Part shown: piece after piece, positions 1 through 5,503 of the stretch
Layout of the letters: every line of letters begins with the position of its first letter
How positions within the stretch are numbered: the stretch's first letter is position 1
Assembly (NCBI GenBank): GCA_030669465.1
Contig: DAOVDN010000098.1
Coordinates: 1 to 5,503 of the forward strand
Length of the DNA: 5,503 nt
Direction: 5' to 3'
Origin: Desulfobacterales bacterium
GTDB lineage: Bacteria; Desulfobacterota; Desulfobacteria; Desulfobacterales; ETH-SRB1
Notes under the pieces: generated by a model
Told to the model about the DNA's origin: nothing
Database searches by the model: none
The model's input: only the letters and a program-made list of their open reading frames with translations
Made by a program: the position numbers and the translations under genes

Positions 1-2950
1 TCAATTTCTCTTCGCTCGATATCACCGCTACAGCCTCTTTTTTTCCGTTTTGATCGAAATACTTTTTTGCAACTTTCCTGACCTGATCACGAGTTAATGC
101 AAGGAGCTTGCTTTTGAAATTGTTGCGTGCTTCATCTGTTAGTGAAATTATCTTCCTGTAAAATGATTTTATGGCTGCAGCAGCAGGTGGATCCGGCTTG
201 TCAATTTCAGAACATACTTGCAGAATCGCCTCTTTGATGTCTTCCTCAGTATAACTTCCTGACCTTGCAAAATCGTAAGCCCCATCATATGCCTTCATGG
301 TAGAGACTATGTGAGGATCTCTGTAAGAGCCAAAGCAAAAAATCCCATCTTCCAGATTGTATGTGGCAAACCCGCCGTATGCTCCGCCTTTTTCCCGAAT
401 CTCGCGATGCAGATACAAAGATTTCAGCAACTTACTTATTACGGATAAGGCAGGCGCATCTTCGTGCTCCATGCGCACTGTCTCAAATGATTGGGCCACA
501 AATGAGACTGCAGAAGATGTGCTCCACCCTTCCCTGGGAATTTCATCACCAATATCTATGCCGATATCTACTTTGGGGGGTGCAAGGGGGGAATGAAATA
601 GCCCTTTTTGCACAGATGCTATGCAGGAAGATGCAGCAGAGAGGGCATGATCTTCGCCAATCAATGCCATTTTGAGGTTATTGCTCGTAAAAAGGTTTTT
701 ACCGATAGACGACAAATCATCAGAGATGGATTTCAATTTATCTTCTGTAAGATTATCGGTTATATCTTTTATAATTCTAAACTGGTGGATACCATGCCAG
801 ATTTCGCCAAGAGCGCAAGATGGCGAAAAATTTCTTGAGGCGAGTGAAATAGCAAGCCTGTGGCCATTATGTATGATCATAGATTCCATGCCTGCCCTGT
901 ACTCAAGAAAAAGATTTTTTAAGCGGGTAAGATCCGAAAAATCAAACTTACACAAAAGCTCTTCTATGATTTCAAACATCTTCTCCTGGTTCCGGACAAG
1001 GCACTTTCCATTAAACGAAACAAAAGGGACGCAGAGACCTCTTTCTTCAAAACTGGTGCGGGCATGAGCCGATAAGCCGATACCGCCCGTATATGCATCA
1101 ATAAGCTGCGCCATTTCTGCGTAGTCACGTATGGTTGTGCCGATCCTGTGGAGAGAGCGACAGAAAAAGGGCACAAGAGGGATCAGCCGCCTGTGCAAAG
1201 CTCCGGTTCCGGCTGCCGCCGAAAAATAAAAGATACCGGATGTCGGCTGCTTATAACAGACCGCAGGCGCTGTATTATATGAATCTGTTTCATGAATGCT
1301 TTGAACCAGAGGAGGAATATCTTCAATCTCTAGAGTAGGAAGAGACGAAACATCCTCTTTTTCTTCCTGGAGCAGCCTTAAACTTGTCGCATCTTCTTTT
1401 ATCTTTTTAAGATCAGATTCGGTCATGCCGGCCTTGATCCTGTCGAGCTCTGCTGCAACCCGGCAGCTTTCATTCTCTTCCATCATCTGATCAGGAACAA
1501 GTCTGAAAAGCAGCCTGTGAGGATTATTTAAAAAGTACTTTTTTATCTGGTTTTCAAAAAAGGGTTCTCTGGAAAGTGCGTCACGAAGTCTTTTAAGATC
1601 GGCATCGAACTGTAAAATTCTTTCCGGATCACCGCCGTGAAACCAGCTTCCGGTAAAGCCCAAAAGTAGCTTGATGCCATATGGATAGGGATGGTTTGTT
1701 ACCTCCTTGCGATGAAACTCAAGCTGGTGAATGGCCGACTCGATCAGTTTTTTATCGATTCCATTTTCCGACAGATCTTTCAAAACATCAAATATGATTG
1801 CCTCGATTTTTCCTGCAGCAGATTCCTCCACATCCTTTAACCCTGCGGCAAACATGGTATCCCTGTTATCAGAGTCAAAGCCCACGGTGTCACAAAGGGC
1901 TGTCCCGAGCCCTGAGTCTATCAGTGCCTTGCGCAAAGGGGATGCGGAATTTCCAAGAAGAATCTGTTCAAGCAATGTAAGGGTAAGGACTTCAAAAGTC
2001 TCCTTAATATCCGCGGTCAGCCATGCCACGCAAACCTGGCATTTTTTTGATGGATCTTCATTTTTGCCCAAAGGATATGGGTATCTTGCTTTTTTTGGTT
2101 TGCTCCAGCGTGGCTGAGAAGGAACATCTGTCCTGGGATCAATGCGCTTAAAACGCTTTAATATTTTTTCATTGATAAAAGAGAGGTGGTCTTTCAAGGG
2201 GAGGTTTCCATATGTGTAGAAAAAAGCATTGCTTGGATGATAATGCCGTCTGTGGAATTCAATGAGCTGATCATATGTCAAACTTGGAATTACCGCAGGA
2301 TCACCTCCTGAGTTATACCTGTATGTTGTATCAGGGTACATGGCATTTAAAAGAGATCGCTCCATTACCTGGTCGGGCGATGACATAGCCCCTTTCATTT
2401 CGTTGTATACCACGCCTTTATAAACCAGCTTAAAGCGATCCGGATACTTAGAATCAGAACTCTGGAAGTCATCTTCGATTTCAATGCGGCGCCCCTCCTG
2501 CTCAAAGCTAAGCTCGCTTATGTTGGGAAAAAAGGCGGCATCAAGATAAACATCCATTAGATTATAAAAATCTTTTCTGTTCTGCGTGGAGAAAGGATAC
2601 ATGGTCCAGTCCGATGCAGTAAAGGCGTTCATAAAAGTGCTCAAACTCCTTTTGAGCATGGAAAAAAACGGATCACGTACGGGAAATTTATTTGAACCAC
2701 ACAGAACAGTATGCTCCAGGATGTGCGCAACGCCGGTTGAATCAACCGGTACAGTCTTGAATGCTACACTAAATGTATTTTCCTTATCATTGTTACTTAT
2801 GTGTATATGTCTGACTCCGGTAGCAGCATGCTCAAGCTCATATAAAAACAAACCCATCTCTTTAAGCTCCGCTACCCTCTTAACACAATAGCCGCAAATA
2901 CTCTTGCCTTCAATAATGTCAGGATTGTTCTGATCCACAGTTTTATCCAT
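1..2950 (-). CDS. M16C (PreP/insulinase-type) zinc metallopeptidase, 3' end cut by the window edge
   Basis: The protein belongs to the single-chain presequence-protease branch of the M16 family, which cuts unfolded oligopeptides inside a closed chamber. The frame is open for 983 codons and leaves the window at base 1. The family is usually about 970-1000 residues long, so little is missing. The inverted zinc motif HILEH is at residues 76-80 (bases 2711-2725), with Glu79 as the expected catalytic base and H76/H80 as ligands. The third ligand is probably E184 in YNEMKGA. The M16C-associated middle domain starts near residue 470 (NPHRLLFRLVPDQ) and includes a charged helical linker followed by LPTLEIEDIPP. 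The C-terminal half keeps the R852/Y858 pair in REIREKGGAYGG that closes the active site in PreP. No signal peptide is seen, so a cytosolic peptide-recycling role is likely. The ATG at 2950 overlaps the stop of the upstream gene and has GAGG five bases ahead. The natural substrate cannot be told from the sequence. Confidence 0.95.
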   Translation of the reverse strand, partial: MDKTVDQNNPDIIEGKSICGYCVKRVAELKEMGLFLYELEHAATGVRHIHISNNDKENTFSVAFKTVPVDSTGVAHILEHTVLCGSNKFPVRDPFFSMLKRSLSTFMNAFTASDWTMYPFSTQNRKDFYNLMDVYLDAAFFPNISELSFEQEGRRIEIEDDFQSSDSKYPDRFKLVYKGVVYNEMKGAMSSPDQVMERSLLNAMYPDTTYRYNSGGDPAVIPSLTYDQLIEFHRRHYHPSNAFFYTYGNLPLKDHLSFINEKILKRFKRIDPRTDVPSQPRWSKPKKARYPYPLGKNEDPSKKCQVCVAWLTADIKETFEVLTLTLLEQILLGNSASPLRKALIDSGLGTALCDTVGFDSDNRDTMFAAGLKDVEESAAGKIEAIIFDVLKDLSENGIDKKLIESAIHQLEFHRKEVTNHPYPYGIKLLLGFTGSWFHGGDPERILQFDADLKRLRDALSREPFFENQIKKYFLNNPHRLLFRLVPDQMMEENESCRVAAELDRIKAGMTESDLKKIKEDATSLRLLQEEKEDVSSLPTLEIEDIPPLVQSIHETDSYNTAPAVCYKQPTSGIFYFSAAAGTGALHRRLIPLVPFFCRSLHRIGTTIRDYAEMAQLIDAYTGGIGLSAHARTSFEERGLCVPFVSFNGKCLVRNQEKMFEIIEELLCKFDFSDLTRLKNLFLEYRAGMESMIIHNGHRLAISLASRNFSPSCALGEIWHGIHQFRIIKDITDNLTEDKLKSISDDLSSIGKNLFTSNNLKMALIGEDHALSAASSCIASVQKGLFHSPLAPPKVDIGIDIGDEIPREGWSTSSAVSFVAQSFETVRMEHEDAPALSVISKLLKSLYLHREIREKGGAYGGFATYNLEDGIFCFGSYRDPHIVSTMKAYDGAYDFARSGSYTEEDIKEAILQVCSEIDKPDPPAAAAIKSFYRKIISLTDEARNNFKSKLLALTRDQVRKVAKKYFDQNGKKEAVAVISSEEKL

Positions 2951-3351
2951 CAATTCCTCAATTCCTTAGCCGCTATATATATGCCTCTGCTCTTGCGTTT
3001 AATCTTGCCGATCTGGTTGAGGCGAAAGATAACATTGCGAAGTTTTTTTTCGCCAAAGCCTGTTTTGGCCTGGATCTGGGCAAAACCTATACCATCTTCA
3101 AACTTCTTTATGATTTCCAGGACTATGCTGGAAGCCGCTACAGAAGATTTGCCTTGTGATGTTTTCTCTTTGGCGGCATTCTCAGATACTCGTCCGCCCT
3201 TTCCGGATTTTGCTGTCTCTTTAATAAGTTTCTCAAGGCGATTCATTCTGGCCATCAGATTGTCTACATCCCTCTTTGTCGGAATACTGTAAGTTTGCAT
3301 AAAGAGCTTTATCATTGCATCAAAACTCGCTTTTCCCTTTCTTTTTGCCAT
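2950..3351 (-). CDS. Phasin-like coiled-coil protein with C-terminal winged helix, function unknown
   Basis: The protein has 133 residues when started at the ATG at 3351. That start has a strong AAGGAGG site five bases upstream. A longer reading from 3393 has no such site. Residues 9-45 (FMQTYSIPTKRDVDNLMARMNRLEKLI) look like the short amphipathic helix of phasin or PhaE-type proteins. A low-complexity Lys/Ser/Ala linker follows (about 46-72). Residues 74-127 look like a winged helix: a first helix (SSIVLEIIKKF), a turn-helix (GFAQIQAKTG), a recognition helix (EKKLRNVIFRLNQIG) and a basic wing (KIKRKSRGIYIAA). The protein is probably cytosolic and may bind DNA. The fold calls are my reading of the pattern, not a database match. 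It is the first gene of an operon with the M16C peptidase, overlapping it by one base. It could regulate the operon or act as a granule-associated factor; neither is shown. Confidence 0.85.
   Translation of the reverse strand: MAKRKGKASFDAMIKLFMQTYSIPTKRDVDNLMARMNRLEKLIKETAKSGKGGRVSENAAKEKTSQGKSSVAASSIVLEIIKKFEDGIGFAQIQAKTGFGEKKLRNVIFRLNQIGKIKRKSRGIYIAAKELRN
2956..2959 (-). promoter_or_regulatory. Ribosome binding site at a coupled stop/start
   Basis: On the minus strand GAGG stands five bases before the peptidase ATG. It lies inside the last codons of the winged-helix gene. The stop TGA of that gene (2952-2950) shares its A with the ATG (2950-2948). This layout is typical of translational coupling and fixes the peptidase start. 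Confidence 0.7.
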
Positions 3352-3356
3352 GAAAC

Positions 3357-3363
3357 CCTCCTT
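3357..3363 (-). promoter_or_regulatory. Strong Shine-Dalgarno site deciding the start at 3351
   Basis: The minus strand reads AAGGAGG, five bases before the ATG at 3351. It is close to a full anti-16S match and argues against the in-frame upstream ATG at 3393, which would add 14 residues. Confidence 0.85.
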
Positions 3364-3420
3364 GAATAATCGGTAACTTAAAAGCTTAAACAATGAGCCC
3401 TTTGAAAAATGTTAATACAA

Positions 3421-3449
3421 AAACTACCTAGTAATACAGAAAAAGTCAA
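3421..3449 (-). promoter_or_regulatory. Putative sigma70 promoter of the winged-helix/peptidase operon with a small operator-like palindrome
   Basis: On the minus strand TTGACT (3449-3444) is followed after exactly 17 bases by TAGTTT (3426-3421). The -35 is good and the -10 is weak (3 of 6). ACTACCTAGT (3423-3432), an inverted ACTA/TAGT with a two-base centre, overlaps the -10 and the spacer. TAATAC occurs as a direct repeat at 3413-3418 and 3432-3437. A repressor site here is plausible, and the operon's own winged-helix protein is one candidate, but the sequence alone does not prove it. Confidence 0.45.
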
Positions 3450-3497
3450 GATATCATTCTTTATCACTCTTGATGCCTGCATCTTTGGGATGGGCTA

Positions 3498-3526
3498 TTG
3501 AAAATAATAATTTTTCGTGTTAATTT
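3498..3526 (+). promoter_or_regulatory. Weak candidate promoter for DUF2062-ksgA
   Basis: TTGAAA (3498-3503) is followed after 17 bases by TAATTT (3521-3526), in a very AT-rich stretch. The -35 is fair and the -10 poor. It is the best plus-strand candidate I see between the two divergent operons, but AT-rich DNA gives such matches by chance. Confidence 0.2.
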
Positions 3527-3566
3527 AATTGCAGCCTTAATCGTATAGAAATTTCCTTTTTTTGGA

Positions 3567-3603
3567 TTCAGCCACAGACCCACACAGACAGGCACAGACA
3601 AGA
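3567..3603 (+). repeat. Short 10-base periodic repeat (CACAGAC x3) in the divergent intergenic region
   Basis: CACAGAC occurs three times, at 3573, 3583 and 3593, exactly ten bases apart, preceded by TTCAGCCAC (3567-3575). The same TTCAGCCAC start, followed by another CACA/AGGCACA-rich tract, opens the element at 5068. The rest of this 286-base gap between the divergent genes holds only the promoter candidates listed, and no gene. Confidence 0.6.
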
Positions 3604-3637
3604 TAATGAAAGACGTAAAAAAACAGAGCAACGGCAT

Positions 3638-4087
3638 ATGCGCCTGAAGCAAAGAGTCTGGGAATTTTTTGACCGCTTCAAAAAGCTTCAGGGCGATCCC
3701 CATTATGTCGCCATGGGAATTGGAATTGGGGTTTTTGTAAGCATAACCCCTACTATCCCTTTCCATACCGCTATAGCCATAGCGCTGGCATTTATTTTAC
3801 GCGGGAGCAAACCAGCGGCTGCCATTGGAGTCTGGTTCAGCAATCCGGTTACCATACCATTCTTCTACCTCGGAAGTTACAAGACAGGTCTGCTTCTTTT
3901 TGACAATTCAGTACCATTTGATGCAAAATACGAGTCGATTACAGAACTTATGAAACTGGGAATGGATGTAACATGCATTATGATAACAGGCGGGATTCTT
4001 TTAGGTATTCTTCCAGGTATTGCAGCATATTTTATAACACGCAAAATAGTTACAAAAATTCGCCTAGGAATGAGAACGGAACGATAG
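3638..4087 (+). CDS. DUF2062 family small integral membrane protein
   Basis: The protein has 149 residues. After a basic amphipathic N-terminus (1-20) there are about three hydrophobic segments, at residues 24-54, 58-88 and 108-136. The family signature is visible: GIGVFVSITPTIPF, then a positive turn (RGSKPA), then WFSNPVTIPFFYLGSYKTG. The invariant-looking NP-T-P and final Y..G of DUF2062 are present. The role of the family is unknown, and the protein very likely sits in the inner membrane. The ATG at 3638 has only a weak AGAG ten bases upstream; another ATG at 3606 is out of frame. The stop TAG shares its last base with the GTG start of ksgA, so the two are probably co-translated. Confidence 0.88.
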   Translation: MRLKQRVWEFFDRFKKLQGDPHYVAMGIGIGVFVSITPTIPFHTAIAIALAFILRGSKPAAAIGVWFSNPVTIPFFYLGSYKTGLLLFDNSVPFDAKYESITELMKLGMDVTCIMITGGILLGILPGIAAYFITRKIVTKIRLGMRTER

Positions 4088-4923
4088 TGACATCACCAAG
4101 AACACTCCTTAGAGCCTGGAATTTGCGTCCCAGGAAGCAGCTCGGTCAAAATTTTTTATCTGACCCGTCTACCGGAGAAATGATAGTGACCCGTTCCGAA
4201 ATTCTTCCGGAAGATGTTGTTCTGGAAATCGGGGCCGGCCTTGGCGCCCTCACAATTCCTCTGGCCCGCATTGCAAAGAAGGTCTACGCGGTTGATAAGG
4301 ACCGTCAGTTAATTAACCTTTTGAAAACCGAGCTCCTCATAAATAAGCTTTCAAACGTTGTTTTAATGGAAGAAGACATACTGAAAGTTGACATTAAGAA
4401 GTTAGCAGAAAATGCGGGCCGCAAAATACTAGTCATGGGAAACCTCCCCTTTAACATCTCTTCCCAGATACTTATTAAACTTATAAAATCCAGAAATGTT
4501 GTGAGCCGGGCCATCCTTATGTTTCAGAAAGAACTGGCTCAACGCATCACAGCACAACCTGGTTGCAAGGATTATGGACGGCTTACGGTCATGCTTGCCT
4601 TTTGTGCGGAAATTAAAAAACTTGGCAATGTAAAAGCATCTCTTTTTTTTCCAAAACCAAAGGTGGATTCTGAGGTTCTTGAAATAAGATTTAAAAAAAC
4701 GCTTAATCATAAAGTAAGCCATGAAGAATTCTTTTTCCGGGTAATAAAAGCGGCATTTGGGCGGAGAAGAAAAACCCTCAAAAATGCTCTTGCAGGAAGC
4801 GAACTTAATATTGATGCAAAAACAGCTAAGCGTGCGTTGGAAAGAGCGGGCATAGATCCTGCCAGGCGCGCCGAGACCCTTACTGCAGAAGAATTTATAA
4901 GACTTGCCGGCAGCATAATATAG
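4087..4923 (+). CDS. rsmA (ksgA): 16S rRNA (adenine1518-N6/adenine1519-N6)-dimethyltransferase
   Basis: The enzyme adds four methyl groups from S-adenosylmethionine to two adjacent adenosines in the 3' terminal hairpin of 16S rRNA, a late check in small-subunit assembly. Started at GTG 4087 it has 278 residues, the usual family size. Visible motifs are LGQNFLSDP (19-27), the SAM-binding loop LEIGAGLGAL (46-55), an acidic strand end VDKD (69-72), EEDIL (95-99) and the target-adenine motif NLPFNIS (119-125). They are followed by FFPKPKVDSEV and the C-terminal AAFGRRRKTLKNAL region. The family usually has Glu at the position of D70 and Tyr at that of F122; both changes are conservative. The GTG overlaps the DUF2062 stop (TAGTG) and follows CGGAACG. 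An ATG far upstream at 3973 would only read through the DUF2062 gene in another frame. The last Ile codon and the stop lie inside the left arm of the palindrome at 4918. Confidence 0.97.
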   Translation: MTSPRTLLRAWNLRPRKQLGQNFLSDPSTGEMIVTRSEILPEDVVLEIGAGLGALTIPLARIAKKVYAVDKDRQLINLLKTELLINKLSNVVLMEEDILKVDIKKLAENAGRKILVMGNLPFNISSQILIKLIKSRNVVSRAILMFQKELAQRITAQPGCKDYGRLTVMLAFCAEIKKLGNVKASLFFPKPKVDSEVLEIRFKKTLNHKVSHEEFFFRVIKAAFGRRRKTLKNALAGSELNIDAKTAKRALERAGIDPARRAETLTAEEFIRLAGSII

Positions 4924-5044
4924 ACTTTCAGATAAATAATTTCGCTGCGTTATCAGTCGAAATCCTCGACGACGTACAACTCAGTACGACTCACTCGGAT
5001 TTCTCCTTCTAGCCTTGCGAAATTAATTATCTGAAAATCTATAT
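4918..5044. repeat. 127-base palindromic element (MITE- or REP-like) spanning the ksgA stop codon
   Basis: The outer arms, 4918-4945 and 5017-5044, are inverted copies of 28 bases with 26 matches. Inside, GAAATCC (4959-4965) pairs with GGATTTC (4997-5003), and GTAC (4974-4977) with GTAC (4984-4987). All three pairs share one centre near base 4981, so the whole unit can fold as a single long hairpin or cruciform. No open frame of note lies within it. The shape fits a short non-autonomous mobile element or a dispersed palindromic repeat. It may also protect or end the ksgA transcript, although no T-run follows it on the plus strand. The family is not identified. Confidence 0.85.
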
Positions 5045-5114
5045 AAGAAAAAAAAATAGCGGCATCTGTAACAGTTCAGCCACTAAGGCACAAAGGCACA
5101 AGGAAGGGATATGA

Positions 5115-5147
5115 TTGAGGAATTGCGAATTGAGGAATTGAGGAATT
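5115..5147 (+). repeat. Inner left tandem array, 8-base unit TGAGGAAT
   Basis: Three TGAGGAATT units occur, at 5116, 5131 and 5139. The last two are directly adjacent in register, while the first is separated by an irregular GCGAAT step. The array is roughly inverted relative to the array at 5166-5202 and forms the inner stem of the nested palindrome. Confidence 0.75.
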
Positions 5148-5165
5148 AAAATCAGTAGAATACCT

Positions 5166-5202
5166 TCAATTCCTAAATTCCTAAATCCCTAAATCCCTAA
5201 AT
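5166..5202 (+). repeat. Inner right tandem array, 8-base unit CTAAATYC
   Basis: Four CTAAAT units follow each other at 8-base spacing after CAATTC, ending at AAATT. The complement reads AGGAATTT/AGGGATTT, close to the AGGAATTG of the left array, so the two can pair with several slipped registers. Confidence 0.75.
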
Positions 5203-5225
5203 TATGAATTTTAAGAGAATTATAT

Positions 5226-5231
5226 TATAAT
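5226..5231 (+). promoter_or_regulatory. Possible -10 box for hemL inside the nested repeat
   Basis: A perfect TATAAT lies between the inner array and the right outer arm, 72 bases before the hemL ATG. The -35 region at the proper distance is poor (TTATGA or TATGAA). If it is real, the repeat element supplies the hemL promoter. The surrounding DNA is AT-rich, so chance is a fair alternative. Confidence 0.25.
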
Positions 5232-5302
5232 CTTGGTGTCTTAGTGTCTTAGTGGCTGAACTATTACCAGTATCTTTTGTAGAAGAAAGGAAAATTGAAA
5301 AA

Positions 5303-5503
5303 ATGAATCGGGAAAAATCACATAGACTTTTTGATCGAGCTTTAAATCTTATACCCGGCGGAGTAAACAGCCCTGTGCGGGCATGCAGATCAGTCGGAAC
5401 AGAACCGATCTTTATTGACCATGCTGTTGGTTGCCTGATTTATGATGCAGACGGCAACAGATTTATCGATTATGTTGGATCATGGGGGCCGATGATCCTC
5501 GGA
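5303..5503 (+). CDS. hemL: Glutamate-1-semialdehyde 2,1-aminomutase, 5' part only
   Basis: This PLP enzyme turns glutamate-1-semialdehyde into 5-aminolevulinate, the last step of the tRNA-dependent C5 route to heme and other tetrapyrroles. Only the first 67 codons are in the window, out of a usual 420-430. They carry the family's N-terminal signature: [11 protein letters not shown] (residues 18-28), then [16 protein letters not shown] and [11 protein letters not shown] (57-67). The PLP-binding lysine lies beyond the edge. The ATG at 5303 is preceded by AAGGA (5287-5291), eleven bases away, slightly far but acceptable. No in-frame alternative ATG is close upstream. The 379-base gap after ksgA suggests a separate transcription unit. 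Confidence 0.96.
   Translation, partial: MNREKSHRLFDRALNLIPGGVNSPVRACRSVGTEPIFIDHAVGCLIYDADGNRFIDYVGSWGPMILG

Larger units (their letters stand above)
5068..5267. repeat. 200-base nested inverted repeat built of 8-base tandem units
   Basis: The outer arms 5068-5103 and 5232-5267 are inverted copies with 30 of 36 matches; the core GTTCAGCCACTAAG is perfect. Each arm is itself tandem: CACTAAGG, CACAAAGG and CACAAGG on the left, and TTAGTGTC-type units on the right. Inside lie a second pair of inverted tandem arrays (listed separately) around an AT-rich loop near 5148-5163. Together with the element at 4918 it fills nearly all of the 379 bases between ksgA and hemL. No gene is seen here. Confidence 0.85.

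Noticed and set aside
1..3. TGA on the minus strand at the very edge, as a stop of the peptidase gene
   Set aside because: It is out of frame by one base: the in-frame codon is TTG at 4-2, so the gene continues past the edge.
357..1067. Overlapping plus-strand open frames at 357-596, 361-675, 608-838 and 672-1067
   Set aside because: They lie opposite the peptidase gene, whose frame is continuous with recognisable family motifs. Their translations show no family features.
1731..2891. Plus-strand open frames at 1731-2117 and 2586-2891
   Set aside because: Both are antisense to conserved parts of the M16C peptidase, including the HILEH region, and look like chance open frames.
3464..3766. Minus-strand open frame of 100 codons opposite the start of DUF2062
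   Set aside because: It runs across the promoter region and the repeat, antisense to a recognised family, without a clear ribosome site.
3973..4086. N-terminal extension of ksgA from an ATG at 3973
   Set aside because: The added 38 residues are the DUF2062 gene read in another frame and do not resemble KsgA. The GTG at 4087 gives the normal family length.
4918..5060. Classical intrinsic terminator after ksgA
   Set aside because: The hairpin is strong but is followed on the plus strand by an A-run, not a T-run. A termination role is possible but not supported by the usual signature.
5068..5267. CRISPR array
   Set aside because: The units are 8 bases long and have no spacers, and the arrays are inverted copies of each other.

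Overview
The window is an ordinary chromosomal stretch with four gene neighbourhoods. Two things in it stand out: a protease operon on the minus strand, and a repeat-filled gap before hemL. Moderate-to-low GC, a phasin-like winged-helix protein of a type I associate with sulfate-reducing deltaproteobacteria, a DUF2062-ksgA pair, and heme made by the C5 route (hemL) together suggest an anaerobic Desulfobacterota-like bacterium. This placement is inference, not proof.

Left part, minus strand (1-3351). A two-gene operon reads leftward. A 133-residue protein, with a coiled-coil phasin-like N-terminus and a C-terminal winged helix, comes first. It is followed, with a one-base stop/start overlap (TGATG), by a very long M16C metallopeptidase of the presequence-protease (PreP) type. 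The peptidase gene stays open for 983 codons and leaves the window at base 1, probably only a few residues before its end. A plausible sigma70 promoter with a small palindrome lies upstream, at 3421-3449.

Middle (3352-3637). A divergent intergenic region of 286 bases holds the minus-strand promoter and a short repeat of CACAGAC units at exact 10-base spacing.

Right part, plus strand (3638-5503). A small DUF2062 membrane protein overlaps by one base (TAGTG) the GTG start of rsmA/ksgA, the 16S rRNA A1518/A1519 dimethyltransferase. After ksgA comes a 379-base gap without a gene. It is almost filled by two distinct palindromic elements. The first is a 127-base perfect-centre palindrome whose left arm contains the ksgA stop codon. 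The second is a ~200-base nested inverted repeat built of 8-base tandem units. The start of hemL (glutamate-1-semialdehyde aminomutase) follows and runs off the right edge after 67 codons.

I see no convincing new multi-gene system. The least explained parts are the two intergenic palindromes and the coupling of a DNA-binding phasin-like protein to a cytosolic M16C peptidase.
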